This document shows positions 20,847 through 30,062 of a stretch of 42,795 nt of DNA, piece after piece. The notes beneath the pieces are model-generated. The model had not been told where the DNA came from. It made no database searches and saw nothing but the letters and a program-made list of their open reading frames with translations. The DNA is from Afipia sp. Lineage in GTDB: Bacteria > Pseudomonadota > Alphaproteobacteria > Rhizobiales > Xanthobacteraceae. Every line of letters begins with the position of its first letter. Position 1 is the first letter of the stretch. The DNA is taken from assembly GCA_017474385.1 (NCBI GenBank), contig JAFVHU010000118.1:1-42795 (forward strand), written 5' to 3'. The position numbers and the translations under genes are program-made.

Positions 20847-21096
20847 GATCGTTTGTCTCCCGTTACTTCTTGGCGGCGACATTGGCCAATCGGTCCCGCA
20901 AAATCAAACGGCCACGGCTGCGTTGAGGCTCTTCCGCCATGCGAAACTCAAATTCGCAGCGCATGGCAGGTCAGACTTCGTGTGCGGAATCGCGCCGTTT
21001 ACAGCCGATTCGGTTTCCGAAATAGTCGCGGCGAAACGGACGCGGCAGTGCCTGCCGGACGTCACGCTCAAATCAAAATCACCAAGCGAGGAACGC

Positions 21097-21888
21097 ATGC
21101 AGTTCAAACATTGCAGACTGGAGTTCGACGGACCGGTCGCCACACTTGTGCTCGATCATCCTGAAGTCATGAACGCAGTGTCGCAGGACATGCTCGCCGG
21201 TCTCACCGAGGCGATGGATGCTATCGACGAGAAGCGCGACGACGTCCGCTGCCTCGTCCTCACCGGCGCTGGCAAGGCGTTCTGCACCGGCGCCAATCTT
21301 CAGGGCCGCAACGATCAGAGCGGCAAGCGGCCGAGCGCAGGCACCACGCTCGAAACAGCGTTTCATCCGTTCCTGCGCCGCCTGCGCAACCTGCATTGTC
21401 CGATAGTGTCCTCGGTCAACGGACCGGCTGCCGGCGCGGGCATGAGCTTCGCGCTGATGGGCGACATCATCGTTTGCGCGCAGTCGTCGTATTTCCTGCA
21501 AGCGTTTCGCCGTATCGGCCTGGTGCCGGATTGTGGCTCGACCTGGATTTTGCCGCGTCTGATCGGCAAGGCCCGCTCGGTCGAGCTGTCGTTGATGGGC
21601 GAACGGCTTCCCTCCGAGAAGGCGCTGGAATGGGGACTGGTCAACCGCGTGGTCGACGACGCGGCGCTGGCCGAGGAGACCAGGAAGCTTGCCCATGATC
21701 TCGCCAACGGCCCGACCGTGGCGCTGTCGCTGATCCGCCGTCTTTACTGGGAAAGCGAGAACAATTCGTTCGAAGAACAGCTCGACCTCGAACAGCAATT
21801 CCAGCGCGTCGCCGGACGCAGCGAAGATTTCAAGGAAGGCGTCGGCGCGTTCCTGGAAAAGCGCCCGGCAAAATTCAAGGGGCGCTGA
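21097..21888 (+). CDS. Enoyl-CoA hydratase/isomerase, PaaG-like
   Basis: Crotonase-fold enzyme acting on an acyl-CoA, 263 residues. The oxyanion-hole region is visible (TGAGKAFCTGANLQGR and NGPAAGAGMSFALMGD). The second half resembles E. coli PaaG closely: RIGLVPDCGSTWILPR, with the Asp that is catalytic in PaaG, then EKALEWGLVNRVVDD and RVAGRSEDFKEGVGAFLEKR. A ring-1,2-epoxyphenylacetyl-CoA isomerase-type activity is therefore possible, but no other paa genes flank it and a generic beta-oxidation role is equally possible. The start at 21097 has GAGGAA upstream; the frame is open further upstream without similarity. A strong terminator follows. Confidence 0.88.
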   Translation: MQFKHCRLEFDGPVATLVLDHPEVMNAVSQDMLAGLTEAMDAIDEKRDDVRCLVLTGAGKAFCTGANLQGRNDQSGKRPSAGTTLETAFHPFLRRLRNLHCPIVSSVNGPAAGAGMSFALMGDIIVCAQSSYFLQAFRRIGLVPDCGSTWILPRLIGKARSVELSLMGERLPSEKALEWGLVNRVVDDAALAEETRKLAHDLANGPTVALSLIRRLYWESENNSFEEQLDLEQQFQRVAGRSEDFKEGVGAFLEKRPAKFKGR

Positions 21889-21911
21889 TCCGCACCCACA
21901 AGATCCTACGC

Positions 21912-21945
21912 AAAAGGCTGCGCTGGAAACAGCGCAGCCTTTTTT
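21912..21945 (+). terminator. Rho-independent terminator of the enoyl-CoA hydratase gene
   Basis: AAAAGGCTGCGCTG and CAGCGCAGCCTTTTTT form a long perfect stem around GAAA, a stable tetraloop, with six T residues. It starts 24 bases after the stop codon. Confidence 0.95.
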
Positions 21946-22076
21946 CTACCGCCGGAACGACCGCATATCTCATTTTGCGCAAACGCTGATCGTGACTGGG
22001 ACTGTCACAAAAATCTCTTTTACGTCCGCATTGCCGTCGTCTAGGACTGGCTCGCCTCCATCCATGGACGACCCAC

Positions 22077-24287
22077 GTGGCATTCCCCTCCGTCAGCCCA
22101 GTTCCAAGCCCGAGCGTGAAGCTTCGCGCGTGGTTGAACGATATCTTCGCCAGCGCAGCCCCTGCTGTCCTGACAGTATCCTTCGGACTGTCCTATTCGG
22201 TTCTGATCTTTTCCGGCCCGCTGGCCAAGTATCTGCCCTATGGGATAGCGGCGACCTTCATCGCCACCGCCGTCATCGCCATCGTCGTCGCGCTGGGAAG
22301 CACCTTTTCTATCGCGGTTGGGGGTCCCGAAACGTCCACAGCGGCGGTCACCGCCATTCTGGCGACGTCGGTGGTCGAACACATCAAGGCAACCGATCCG
22401 TCCGCACAATTGCTCGGCCCCGTGCTGCTGACACTGTCCGCCGCAACCATCATCACCGGACTCGTGTTGTGCAGTCTGGGCCTTACCCGGATCGGCCGCG
22501 CGATCCGGTATGTGCCCTATCCCGTGATCGGTGGATTCCTTGGCGCGACAGCGCTCCTGATCGCGCTCGGTGGCGTTCGCGTCATCACGAACGAATCTCT
22601 GCGGTTCGACAACCTGGCGTCGTTCGCAAATCCGATGACGATGTACGAACTTCTCGCAGGCGTCGCGCTGGCATTCACGATCTATCTGACATGGCACCGC
22701 TCGCGCAATCCGCTTGCGCTGCCGGCGCTGCTGATCGCCGGCGTGGTGGCGACCCATATCGTTTTCAACTTCATGGGCATCTCGCTGGAGCAGGCGCAGG
22801 CTCTCGGCTGGACCTTTCAATCGCTGCCGCGGGCGACGTTTTCGCTGCCGTGGCATCTGAGCGACATTGAAAGCTACCCGTGGCAGGCCGTGCCGGGGCT
22901 GATCGGCAACCTCATTGCGGTGATTTTCGTCACCGCAATCAGCACGCTGTTCAACACCACGGGCCTTGAGGTCGCGACCAGCCGCGAAGCGAATCTCGAG
23001 CGTGAACTGAATGTCGCGGGAGCCGCCAACATTCTGTCGGGACTTTTCGGCGGCTATGCGGGATGTATCTCGCTCAGCCGGTCGCTGCTCAATTTCAACG
23101 GCGGAGCCACCGGCCGCCTTTCCGGGCTGGCGGTTGCCGTTATTGCGGTGCTGATGCTGGTGGCCGATCCGGCGCTGCTCAGCTTCATGCCAAAGTTCAT
23201 TCTCGGCGGCCTGCTGATCTATCTCGGCGTGGACCAGCTCAACCGCTGGATCATCGAATCACGGCGGCGGCTGTCCACCATTGAATATCTGTCGCTGCTC
23301 GCGATCATCTTCATTATCGTGAAGTGGGGCTTTATCGCCGGCGTCCTGATCGGAACCATTATCGGCTGCGCGACATTTGCACTGAGCGCATCGCGCATCA
23401 GTTCGATTAAATTCGGCTTCAACGGTGCGGAGTATCGCAGCTCGCTCGATCGTTCGCAGCACGATCTGGCGCTGCTGGCAGCCCACGGCAAGGATATCCA
23501 CGGGCTCAACCTGCAAAGCTATCTGTTCTTCGGCTCGGCCAATCGCCTTTACCAGCACGTCAAGATGTTGCTGGAGCATCATCCCGAGTGCCGCTATCTA
23601 GTCTTCGATTTCAAGCTGGTGACCGGGATCGATTCATCGGCCGCCTACAGCTTCGCTCAGATCAGACGTTCGGCGATCGAAAACGACGTGAAGCTCGTTC
23701 TCGTCAACATGCCGTCAGCGACAGTGAAGATGCTGCGATCGGGAGAGTTTCTATCCGGGGACATCCGGGTGATGCCGGACCTCGATCACGCGCTGGAATG
23801 GTGTGAGAACGAGATCATCGCCCGGCACCGCGGACTGGAGCAGGAAGAAGGCGATCTGCAAGGCTGGTTCGCCGGCATTCTCGGCAATGACCACGACGCC
23901 GCCGAATTGGTGCGCCGCTGCGAACGCCTCGAGGTCCGCGCTTTCGACACCATCGCGCGCGCGGGTGAGCCGGCCGACTCGATGCTCTTTATTCTCAACG
24001 GTAGGGTCGGCGTCATCGTGGACGCGGGCGGAGGCCACAGCACCCGAGTCCGAAGCCTCGGCCGCCATACAACGGTTGGGGAAATGGGGCTTGTCTCACG
24101 TCAGCCGCGCAGCGCCACGATCCGGGCGGAGGCAGACAGTGTCCTTTACATGCTGCGCGCCGACGCGTTCAACGCGATCACCGCCAGCAATCCGGCCCTC
24201 GGCCAGAAGCTCCTGACCTATTTTATGTCGGTGCTCGCCGAGCGGCTCACCTTCGCCAGCCGCATGATCGGTGTGCTGCGCCGCTAG
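22077..24287 (+). CDS. SulP/SLC26-type anion transporter with STAS and cyclic-nucleotide-binding domains
   Basis: A 736-residue membrane protein with three parts. Residues about 15-420 are a SulP transport core of many hydrophobic segments (FSIAVGGPETSTAAVTAIL, GGFLGATALLIALGG, SGLFGGYAGCISLSRS). Residues about 470-580 are a STAS domain (YLVFDFKLVTGIDSSAAYSF). Residues about 620-736 are a cyclic-nucleotide-binding-like domain with ILNGRVGVIV and the phosphate-binding cassette GEMGLVSRQPRSATI; Glu669 and Arg678, the residues expected to bind ligand, are kept. Fusions of this type occur in some bacteria and fungi; the transported anion is unknown. The start is uncertain: a GTG at 22077 is the likely one. 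GTGAC and GTCAC form a small inverted repeat at 21992-22008. Confidence 0.88.
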   Translation: MAFPSVSPVPSPSVKLRAWLNDIFASAAPAVLTVSFGLSYSVLIFSGPLAKYLPYGIAATFIATAVIAIVVALGSTFSIAVGGPETSTAAVTAILATSVVEHIKATDPSAQLLGPVLLTLSAATIITGLVLCSLGLTRIGRAIRYVPYPVIGGFLGATALLIALGGVRVITNESLRFDNLASFANPMTMYELLAGVALAFTIYLTWHRSRNPLALPALLIAGVVATHIVFNFMGISLEQAQALGWTFQSLPRATFSLPWHLSDIESYPWQAVPGLIGNLIAVIFVTAISTLFNTTGLEVATSREANLERELNVAGAANILSGLFGGYAGCISLSRSLLNFNGGATGRLSGLAVAVIAVLMLVADPALLSFMPKFILGGLLIYLGVDQLNRWIIESRRRLSTIEYLSLLAIIFIIVKWGFIAGVLIGTIIGCATFALSASRISSIKFGFNGAEYRSSLDRSQHDLALLAAHGKDIHGLNLQSYLFFGSANRLYQHVKMLLEHHPECRYLVFDFKLVTGIDSSAAYSFAQIRRSAIENDVKLVLVNMPSATVKMLRSGEFLSGDIRVMPDLDHALEWCENEIIARHRGLEQEEGDLQGWFAGILGNDHDAAELVRRCERLEVRAFDTIARAGEPADSMLFILNGRVGVIVDAGGGHSTRVRSLGRHTTVGEMGLVSRQPRSATIRAEADSVLYMLRADAFNAITASNPALGQKLLTYFMSVLAERLTFASRMIGVLRR

Positions 24288-24290
24288 GCG

Positions 24291-24620
24291 TCAGGCGACG
24301 TGACTCATGAAGGCCTCGCGGCGGCCAATCATGCGTTCCGCGGCGACCTTTGCATCTTCACGCGTCGATGTTGCGTAAGTGCGGTATTCGAGATCGAGCG
24401 AGGTCGCGGGGTCGCGCTTGCCAAACCAGGACGCGAATGATTTCGGCCCGGATGTGATCGACGACAGCGCGAGAGCGAGATTGTCGGCAGAGTCGAATGC
24501 GAACAGCGCGCCGGACGAAGTATGCCTGACTTCAAAAATCCCCGGCCCGATCGGCGCCTCGAGTTTTTCGCCGCGCACGGCCCTCGGATAACGTTTCCAT
24601 TCGCTCCAGGTTGAAATCAT
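24291..24620 (-). CDS. Small conserved hypothetical under a predicted EcfG promoter
   Basis: A 109-residue soluble protein of unknown function. The opening WSEWKRYPRAVRGEKLEAP, followed by GPGIFEVRH, resembles small rhizobial proteins with a divergent GIY-YIG-like fold, but the canonical GIY motif is not clear, so nuclease function is not claimed. The C-terminal half has LDLEYRTYATSTREDAKVAAERM. The start at 24620 is chosen for GAAGG just upstream. It converges on the SulP gene with a 3-base gap. A promoter of the EcfG type lies 74 bases upstream, placing it in the general stress response by inference. Confidence 0.65.
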   Translation of the reverse strand: MISTWSEWKRYPRAVRGEKLEAPIGPGIFEVRHTSSGALFAFDSADNLALALSSITSGPKSFASWFGKRDPATSLDLEYRTYATSTREDAKVAAERMIGRREAFMSHVA

Positions 24621-24693
24621 GGTGACCTTCCGCCGCGCCCTGCGCGTATCTTTATTAAACAAACACCCCTGCCCGCACAGCGGGAAAAGTTCC

Positions 24694-24718
24694 AACGGTC
24701 GCAACAGGCAATCGTTCC
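24694..24718 (-). promoter_or_regulatory. EcfG (general stress sigma) promoter
   Basis: On the minus strand GGAAC (-35, 24714-24718) is followed after exactly 16 bases by CGTT (-10, 24694-24697). This matches the consensus GGAAC-N16/17-CGTT of the PhyR-NepR-EcfG regulon of alphaproteobacteria. It points at the 109-residue gene ending at 24291, with a leader of about 65 bases. Confidence 0.65.
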
Positions 24719-24815
24719 CGCCGAAAATCGTCTTTCGTCATATGGATGCGGGCCGCGAGCCCTTCAAGGACAAACGCGGTTAACCAGAAGTCACTCGATC
24801 GTGAACAGTTAGTCG

Positions 24816-25817
24816 CTAGACCGGCAGTCCGGCGGCCTGGGCCAGCGCCTTCAACGATGCCTGCGGACGCGCGCCGATATGCTGGATCACCTCGGCGGCG
24901 GCGAGCGCGCCAAGACGTCCGCACTGTTCATGGTTAAGACCACGCACGATGCCGAACAGGAAACCCGCCGCGAACAGATCGCCTGCGCCCGTGGTATCCA
25001 CCACCTGCTTCACCGGATATGCCGGAACCGGTGTCACGACATCTTTCGCCACGACCACGCAGCCCTTTTCGCTGCGCGTAACGACGGCGAGTTGGGCGTC
25101 GTTGCGCAATTGCGCCAGCGCTTTGTCGAAATCCTCGGTCTGATAGAGCGATGTCAGTTCGGCTTCATTGGCAAACACCAGATCGACCGTCTTGGTCCGG
25201 ATGAGATCGAGAAACTCGTCGCGGTAGCGGCCGACGCAGAAGGCATCCGACAGCGTCAGCGCGACGCTGCGCTTGTTGTCGTGCGCGATCTTCGATGCCT
25301 TCAGAAACGCTTCCTTCGCATTGGCCGGATCCCACAGATAGCCTTCGAGATAGACGATTGAGGACGCCGCGATCTGGGCGGGATCGATGTCGGCGGGGGA
25401 GAGATCCTGCGCCGCACCGAGATACGTGTTCATGGTGCGCTCGCCATCCGGCGTCACCAGGATGTAAGAGCATCCGGTCGCGGGGCCGTCGGTCGCAGCC
25501 GCGGTCGTGAACGCAACATTCGCCGCGCGGATGTCGTGGGTGTACATGCGGCCGATCTGGTCGTCCTTGACCTTGCCGACATACGCCGCCTTCGCGCCGA
25601 AGCCCGCCACGCCGAAAATCGTATTCGCAGCGGAACCGCCGGACATTTCGGTGGCCGGACCCATGGCCTGATAAATCGCAGCGGCGCGCGCCTCGTCGAT
25701 CAGCGCCATCGATCCCTTGGCCATGCCATGCTGACCGAGAAACGCATCATCAGTCTGAACCAGAATATCGAAGATGGCATTCCCGATCCCGAGAACGTCG
25801 TATGTCGCTGCGGTCAT
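24816..25817 (-). CDS. Adenosine kinase (PfkB family)
   Basis: Phosphorylates adenosine to AMP, a purine-salvage step that also removes adenosine from S-adenosylhomocysteine recycling. The 333-residue length fits. PfkB signature 1 is visible near residue 58 (MSGGSAANTIFGVAGFGAKAA). Signature 2 near residue 270 is VDTTGAGDLFAAGFLFG, with the catalytic Asp in GAGD. The N-terminus DVLGIGNAIFDILVQTDD is typical of rhizobial adenosine kinases rather than fructokinases. AGGAAT lies upstream of the ATG. It is divergent from murJ with 150 bases between them. Confidence 0.9.
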   Translation of the reverse strand: MTAATYDVLGIGNAIFDILVQTDDAFLGQHGMAKGSMALIDEARAAAIYQAMGPATEMSGGSAANTIFGVAGFGAKAAYVGKVKDDQIGRMYTHDIRAANVAFTTAAATDGPATGCSYILVTPDGERTMNTYLGAAQDLSPADIDPAQIAASSIVYLEGYLWDPANAKEAFLKASKIAHDNKRSVALTLSDAFCVGRYRDEFLDLIRTKTVDLVFANEAELTSLYQTEDFDKALAQLRNDAQLAVVTRSEKGCVVVAKDVVTPVPAYPVKQVVDTTGAGDLFAAGFLFGIVRGLNHEQCGRLGALAAAEVIQHIGARPQASLKALAQAAGLPV

Positions 25818-25967
25818 TAATGATATTCCTGATGGGAGAGAGCAAAACCGGCAAAAGCTGGTATTTCGGGGAGGGACTGGAAGGCCGGTTCCAAGGTCCT
25901 TGGAGCAACCGGCGACCTATCACGACAACGCGCCCGCCAGCAAGCATGTGATCCGCAGAATGGTTCG

Positions 25968-27524
25968 ATGATCCGTCATATCCTGACCATCTCGACCGGC
26001 ACGCTGGCGTCGCGGACGCTGGGGTTCATGCGCGACGCGCTGATCGCGGCGCTGCTTGGTGCCGGCTCGGTCGCGGACGCGTTTCTGGTGGCGTTCCAGT
26101 TCATCAATGTGACGCGCCGCTCTTTCGCCGAAGGCGCGCTGAACGCTGCGCTGATCCCTCATTATCTGCGGGTGCGGGAAACCGAAGGCACTGTTGCGGC
26201 AGCCGCCTTCGCGGGACGCGTGCTCGGCAGCGTCAGCCTCATCCTGATCGGCATCGCGGTCGTCCTCACGCTGCTGATGCCGCTCGTCATTGCAGTGCTT
26301 GCACCCGGCTTTGTCGGCCGCGAGACATTGCAGTTCGCTATCAATGACGCCCGGCTGATGATGCCGTATTTCGCTTTCGTCGGCCCATCCATTGTGATGA
26401 TGGGCGTGCTGAATGCCGAACATCGTTTCATGCTGACTGCGTTCTCGCCGGTGCTGTTCAACATCACCATGATCGTGGTGCTCGTGGTGCTGCTGGTCTG
26501 GCGGCACGATCCGCTGTTCTCGGCCACCGTGATCGCGGGTGCGGTCGGCGTCGCCGGATGTCTGCAAATGCTGATCCTGATTCAGCGCAGACCATGGCGC
26601 GACGGCATCGCCACGCCGATACGGATTTCATTCGACCCGCAAATCCGGGGGTTTCTACGCAAGGGTATCCCCGGCATGGTGGCCAATGCCGGACCGCAAT
26701 TCCTCATCGTCGGCGGAGCGATCATTGCGTCGAACTCGCCGTCCGCTGTGTCGTGGCTCTATTTCGCCAACCGCCTGATCGAACTGCCGCTCGGCATGGT
26801 CGGCGTGGCGATGGGCACGGTTCTGGTGCCGGAAATGACTCGCGCGATCCGCAGCGGCGACCGCGCTGCGCTGATGCAGGCCGAGTCCCGTGGCCTCGAG
26901 CTTGCGACCGCACTGGTCATGCCCGCAACCATCGGCCTGATCGTCCTGAGCCAGCCCATTATCCGTGTGCTGTTCGAACACGGCGCATTCACCGCGGCGG
27001 ATACCGTCGCCACCGCGCAGGCGCTGGCGATCCTCGCCCTCGGCCTGCCCGCGCATGTTCTGGTCAAGGTGCTGGCCCCGGCTTTCTTCGCACGCGAGGA
27101 CACCAAAACGCCATTGGCGGCAACACTGTCGGGCATCGCGGTCGCCGTGATCTGCGGACTGTTCTTCGGGCACGCCTATGGCGCCAGCGGCGTCGCGGCC
27201 AGCATCTCGCTCGGCGCTTGGTTCTGCGCTGGCGTGCTGGGCTGGCGAGGCGCGACGACATTCGGATTTTCCATCGACGCCACCTCGCAGCGGCGGCTGC
27301 CGCGGATCGCGATCTGCGCCGCAGTGATGGGCGCGATGCTGTTTCTCGCCGAGTCCTTCGTGGCGCCGGTGACGGCAACGGCTGGCTTCGCGGCCCAGAT
27401 CACCATTCTCGGCGGGCTGGTCGCGGCGGGCGTTTCGTTTTACGGCCTGCTGCTGGACCTGTTCGGTGTCGTGAGCTGGGGTGAGGCAATCAGCAATTTG
27501 CGTGATGGCGGCTTGCGCGAATAG
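25968..27524 (+). CDS. murJ: Lipid II flippase MurJ
   Basis: Moves lipid II across the inner membrane during peptidoglycan synthesis. The 518-residue product has MurJ length with about fourteen hydrophobic segments. The N-terminus matches the family ([21 protein letters not shown], then [28 protein letters not shown]). The conserved loop with VLAPGF and the later [20 protein letters not shown] are also present. The charged residues typical of the central cavity (Arg in FMRDAL, Arg-Arg in TRRSF) are visible. It opens the long rightward run; trpS follows after about 55 bases. Confidence 0.95.
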   Translation: MIRHILTISTGTLASRTLGFMRDALIAALLGAGSVADAFLVAFQFINVTRRSFAEGALNAALIPHYLRVRETEGTVAAAAFAGRVLGSVSLILIGIAVVLTLLMPLVIAVLAPGFVGRETLQFAINDARLMMPYFAFVGPSIVMMGVLNAEHRFMLTAFSPVLFNITMIVVLVVLLVWRHDPLFSATVIAGAVGVAGCLQMLILIQRRPWRDGIATPIRISFDPQIRGFLRKGIPGMVANAGPQFLIVGGAIIASNSPSAVSWLYFANRLIELPLGMVGVAMGTVLVPEMTRAIRSGDRAALMQAESRGLELATALVMPATIGLIVLSQPIIRVLFEHGAFTAADTVATAQALAILALGLPAHVLVKVLAPAFFAREDTKTPLAATLSGIAVAVICGLFFGHAYGASGVAASISLGAWFCAGVLGWRGATTFGFSIDATSQRRLPRIAICAAVMGAMLFLAESFVAPVTATAGFAAQITILGGLVAAGVSFYGLLLDLFGVVSWGEAISNLRDGGLRE

Positions 27525-27580
27525 CGCCAGCGCGGCTAAAGACGCCCATCAAAACACGGCCGCCGGACGGCGGCGCGGGA

Positions 27581-28627
27581 ATGATCAAAATGGCTGCAAA
27601 AGAATTGGTTTTTTCGGGCGTCCAGCCGACGGGCAATCTGCACCTCGGCAACTATCTCGGCGCCATCGTCAACTTCGTCAAACTCCAGAACACTCACAAC
27701 TGCATCTACTGCGTTGTGGACCTGCATGCCATTACCGTCTGGCAGGACCCTGCCGAGCTGACCCGCAACATCCGCGAGGTCACGGCGGCCTTCATCGCCG
27801 CAGGCATCGATCCGAAGAAGCACATCGTCTTCAACCAGAGCCAGGTCTCCGAGCATGCCGAACTCGCCTGGGTGTTCAACTGTGTGGCGCGGCTGGGCTG
27901 GCTGAACCGCATGACCCAGTTCAAGGAGAAGGCCGGCAAGGATCGCGAGAACGCATCGGTCGGGCTTTACGCCTATCCGAACCTGATGGCGGCCGACATT
28001 CTGGTCTATCGCGCGACCCACGTGCCGGTGGGCGAGGACCAGAAGCAGCATCTGGAACTGGCGCGCGACATCGCGCAGAAGTTCAACAACGACTTTTCCG
28101 ATTCAATCGGCGCACACAATTTCGGCGAAAAATTCTTCCCGATGCCGGAGCCGCTGATCACCGGGCCTGCGACACGCGTGATGTCGCTGCGTGACGGCAC
28201 CAAGAAAATGTCGAAGTCGGATGCGTCGGATTATTCGCGCATCAATCTCACCGACGATGCGGACGCGATTGCGCAGAAAATCCGCAAGGCGAAAACCGAT
28301 CCCGAGCCGTTGCCGAGCGAGGAAGAGGGTCTGAAGAGCCGTCCCGAGGCCGACAATCTGGTTGGCATCTACGCTGCACTGTCCGGGCAATCGCGGCCGG
28401 ACGTGCTGCGTGAATTCGGCGGCGGGCAATTCTCGGGCTTCAAGACGACGCTGGTCGATCTTGCGGTCTCAAAACTCGGACCAATCGGCGCGGAGATGAA
28501 GAAGCTGACGCAGGACGCAGCCTATGTGGATTCGGTTCTGGTCGATGGTGCCGACCGCGCGCGCGTTATCGCCTCTGAGACCATGGATGCGGTGAAGGAC
28601 ATCGTCGGGTTTATTCGCAAACGCTGA
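27581..28627 (+). CDS. trpS: Tryptophanyl-tRNA synthetase
   Basis: Class I aminoacyl-tRNA synthetase charging tRNA-Trp. The 348-residue length fits. The HIGH-type motif [13 protein letters not shown] lies near residues 16-28. Other conserved stretches are [47 protein letters not shown] and the KMSKS loop at residues 209-213. The start could also be the ATG three codons in (27590), where the family-typical AAKELVFSG begins. No tRNA-Trp or leader peptide is seen upstream. It likely shares a transcript with murJ. Confidence 0.96.
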   Translation: MIKMAAKELVFSGVQPTGNLHLGNYLGAIVNFVKLQNTHNCIYCVVDLHAITVWQDPAELTRNIREVTAAFIAAGIDPKKHIVFNQSQVSEHAELAWVFNCVARLGWLNRMTQFKEKAGKDRENASVGLYAYPNLMAADILVYRATHVPVGEDQKQHLELARDIAQKFNNDFSDSIGAHNFGEKFFPMPEPLITGPATRVMSLRDGTKKMSKSDASDYSRINLTDDADAIAQKIRKAKTDPEPLPSEEEGLKSRPEADNLVGIYAALSGQSRPDVLREFGGGQFSGFKTTLVDLAVSKLGPIGAEMKKLTQDAAYVDSVLVDGADRARVIASETMDAVKDIVGFIRKR

Positions 28628-28727
28628 TTGCGCGTGCTGAGAATCAGGTTCCGTCAAGTCGCTTCTCGTCTTGTCGGCGCGCCCTCGCGCATGGCAGCAT
28701 GATGCCGGTTCATCATCCGGGACATGC

Positions 28728-29222
28728 ATGAGCAGCCAGCGGCGAAGTTACGAACAGGGTCACAAGCCTAAATGCCTCGTCGTCGTTGACGACACCGCGG
28801 AAGGCGACCGCGCGGTGTACTACGCGAGCCGCTGGGCGGTTCGCGTCGGCGGTGGCGTGGTGATGCTCCGCGTCATCGACACCGGCGATCGCAACCAGCA
28901 ATGGCTGGGGGTCGCCGATATCATGCAGGCCGAAGCCGAAGAGATCGCAAACGCGGCGCTCGATCGCGCCTCCGGCCGCGCCAACGGCATCGCGGCCATC
29001 ACGCCGGAGCGTGTGATCCGCGAGGGCGATCCCGGCGAGCAGATCCTCGACGTCATCGAGAACGATGTCGACATTGCCATGCTGGTGCTTGCGGCCAGCG
29101 CCGGTGCGGAGGGTCCCGGTCCGATCATCACCATGCTGGCGAAAACCGCCGGCACATTTCCGATCCCGATCACCGTGGTGCCGGGCAATCTCGGCGATAT
29201 CGATATCGACGCCCTGTCATAG
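28728..29222 (+). CDS. Universal stress protein (UspA fold)
   Basis: A 164-residue cytoplasmic protein of the Usp family. The N-terminal strand CLVVVDDTAEGDRAVYYASRWAV carries the Asp that starts the nucleotide-binding fold. The typical Usp loop near residue 124 (LAASAGAEGPGPI) replaces the usual G-x2-G-x9-G-S pattern only loosely, so ATP binding is uncertain. The second beta-alpha motif ends with FPIPITVVP. The start at 28728 follows CCGGGAC; a start at 28671 would add 19 residues without Usp similarity. It lies between trpS and nfu in the same direction. Confidence 0.85.
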   Translation: MSSQRRSYEQGHKPKCLVVVDDTAEGDRAVYYASRWAVRVGGGVVMLRVIDTGDRNQQWLGVADIMQAEAEEIANAALDRASGRANGIAAITPERVIREGDPGEQILDVIENDVDIAMLVLAASAGAEGPGPIITMLAKTAGTFPIPITVVPGNLGDIDIDALS

Positions 29223-29387
29223 AGGGATTTACCCCTCAAAACAGCGTCGTACGGCAACCGAGCAAGCTTCCGGAACACCCGCCATGCACCCTTGATCGGG
29301 CTGTTTCAGGCGCCATCTGTGCTATAGGAACCCCTCACTTAACCCCGTTCGCGCCGGCCTTGAACCGGCGATGCGCCGGAGAACCAG

Positions 29388-29954
29388 ATGTTTATCCAGA
29401 CCGAAGCGACCCCCAATCCCGCGACCCTGAAGTTCATTCCCGGCCGTGCCGTGCTCGACACCGGCACCATGGAATTCACCGACCGCGACTCCGCCACCCG
29501 CTCCCCGCTGGCCGAACGGCTGTTCGGTGTGCCGGGTGTCACCGGCGTCTTCTACGGCTCGGATTTTGTGACCGTCACCAAGGACGACAGCGACTGGCAG
29601 CACCTCAAGCCGGCGATCCTTGGCGTCATCATGGAACACTATATGTCCGGCGCGCCGCTGCTCGCCGACGGTCAGGTTGCGGATGGCGATGCGCCGCATG
29701 CCGAGGAATTCTTCAGCGAGGCCGACACCGAGACGGTCGCGGTCATCAAGGATCTGCTTGAAACCCGGATTCGCCCGGCGGTCGCCAGCGACGGCGGCGA
29801 CATCACCTTCCGCGGCTTCAAGGACGGCATCGTCTATCTCGATATGAAGGGCTCGTGCGCGGGCTGCCCGTCGTCGACGGCGACGCTGAAGCACGGCATC
29901 CAGAACCTGCTGAAGCACTTCATCCCGGACGTGGTCGAAGTCCGGCCGATGTAA
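29388..29954 (+). CDS. Nfu-type iron-sulfur scaffold/carrier protein
   Basis: Transfers iron-sulfur clusters to target proteins. The 188-residue product has an N-terminal Nfu_N domain (MFIQTEATPNPATLKFIPG), then a C-terminal NifU-like domain with GSCAGCPSS. Cys157 and Cys160 form the cluster-binding CXXC. GGAG lies 8 bases upstream of the ATG. The leader contains a hairpin at 29352-29370 (CGCCGG with CCGGCG). It is followed by a strong terminator, so it may be an independent unit; MiaB downstream is a plausible client by function. Confidence 0.93.
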   Translation: MFIQTEATPNPATLKFIPGRAVLDTGTMEFTDRDSATRSPLAERLFGVPGVTGVFYGSDFVTVTKDDSDWQHLKPAILGVIMEHYMSGAPLLADGQVADGDAPHAEEFFSEADTETVAVIKDLLETRIRPAVASDGGDITFRGFKDGIVYLDMKGSCAGCPSSTATLKHGIQNLLKHFIPDVVEVRPM

Positions 29955-29970
29955 ATTATCTAAATTTGCC

Positions 29971-30017
29971 AAAAAGGCCTTGGGGCAAGCGCCGAACCGC
30001 TTGCCCCTTTGCCTTTT
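29971..30017 (+). terminator. Rho-independent terminator of nfu
   Basis: GGGGCAAGCG (29982-29991) and CGCTTGCCCC (29998-30007) form a perfect 10-bp stem around CCGAAC. AAAAAGGC on the left can pair with GCCTTTT on the right, extending the structure and adding the T-run. Confidence 0.85.
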
Positions 30018-30062
30018 CGGCGGCACGTTGCCGGCACCCTTGCCCATCTTCTCGGTCTTTGA

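Noticed and set aside
21992-22008. GTGAC-N7-GTCAC as a CRP-type site upstream of the SulP gene
   Set aside because: The spacing of half-sites does not match TGTGA-N6-TCACA.
29327-29349. GGAAC followed by CGTT before nfu as an EcfG promoter
   Set aside because: The spacer is 14 bases, too short for the consensus 16-17.
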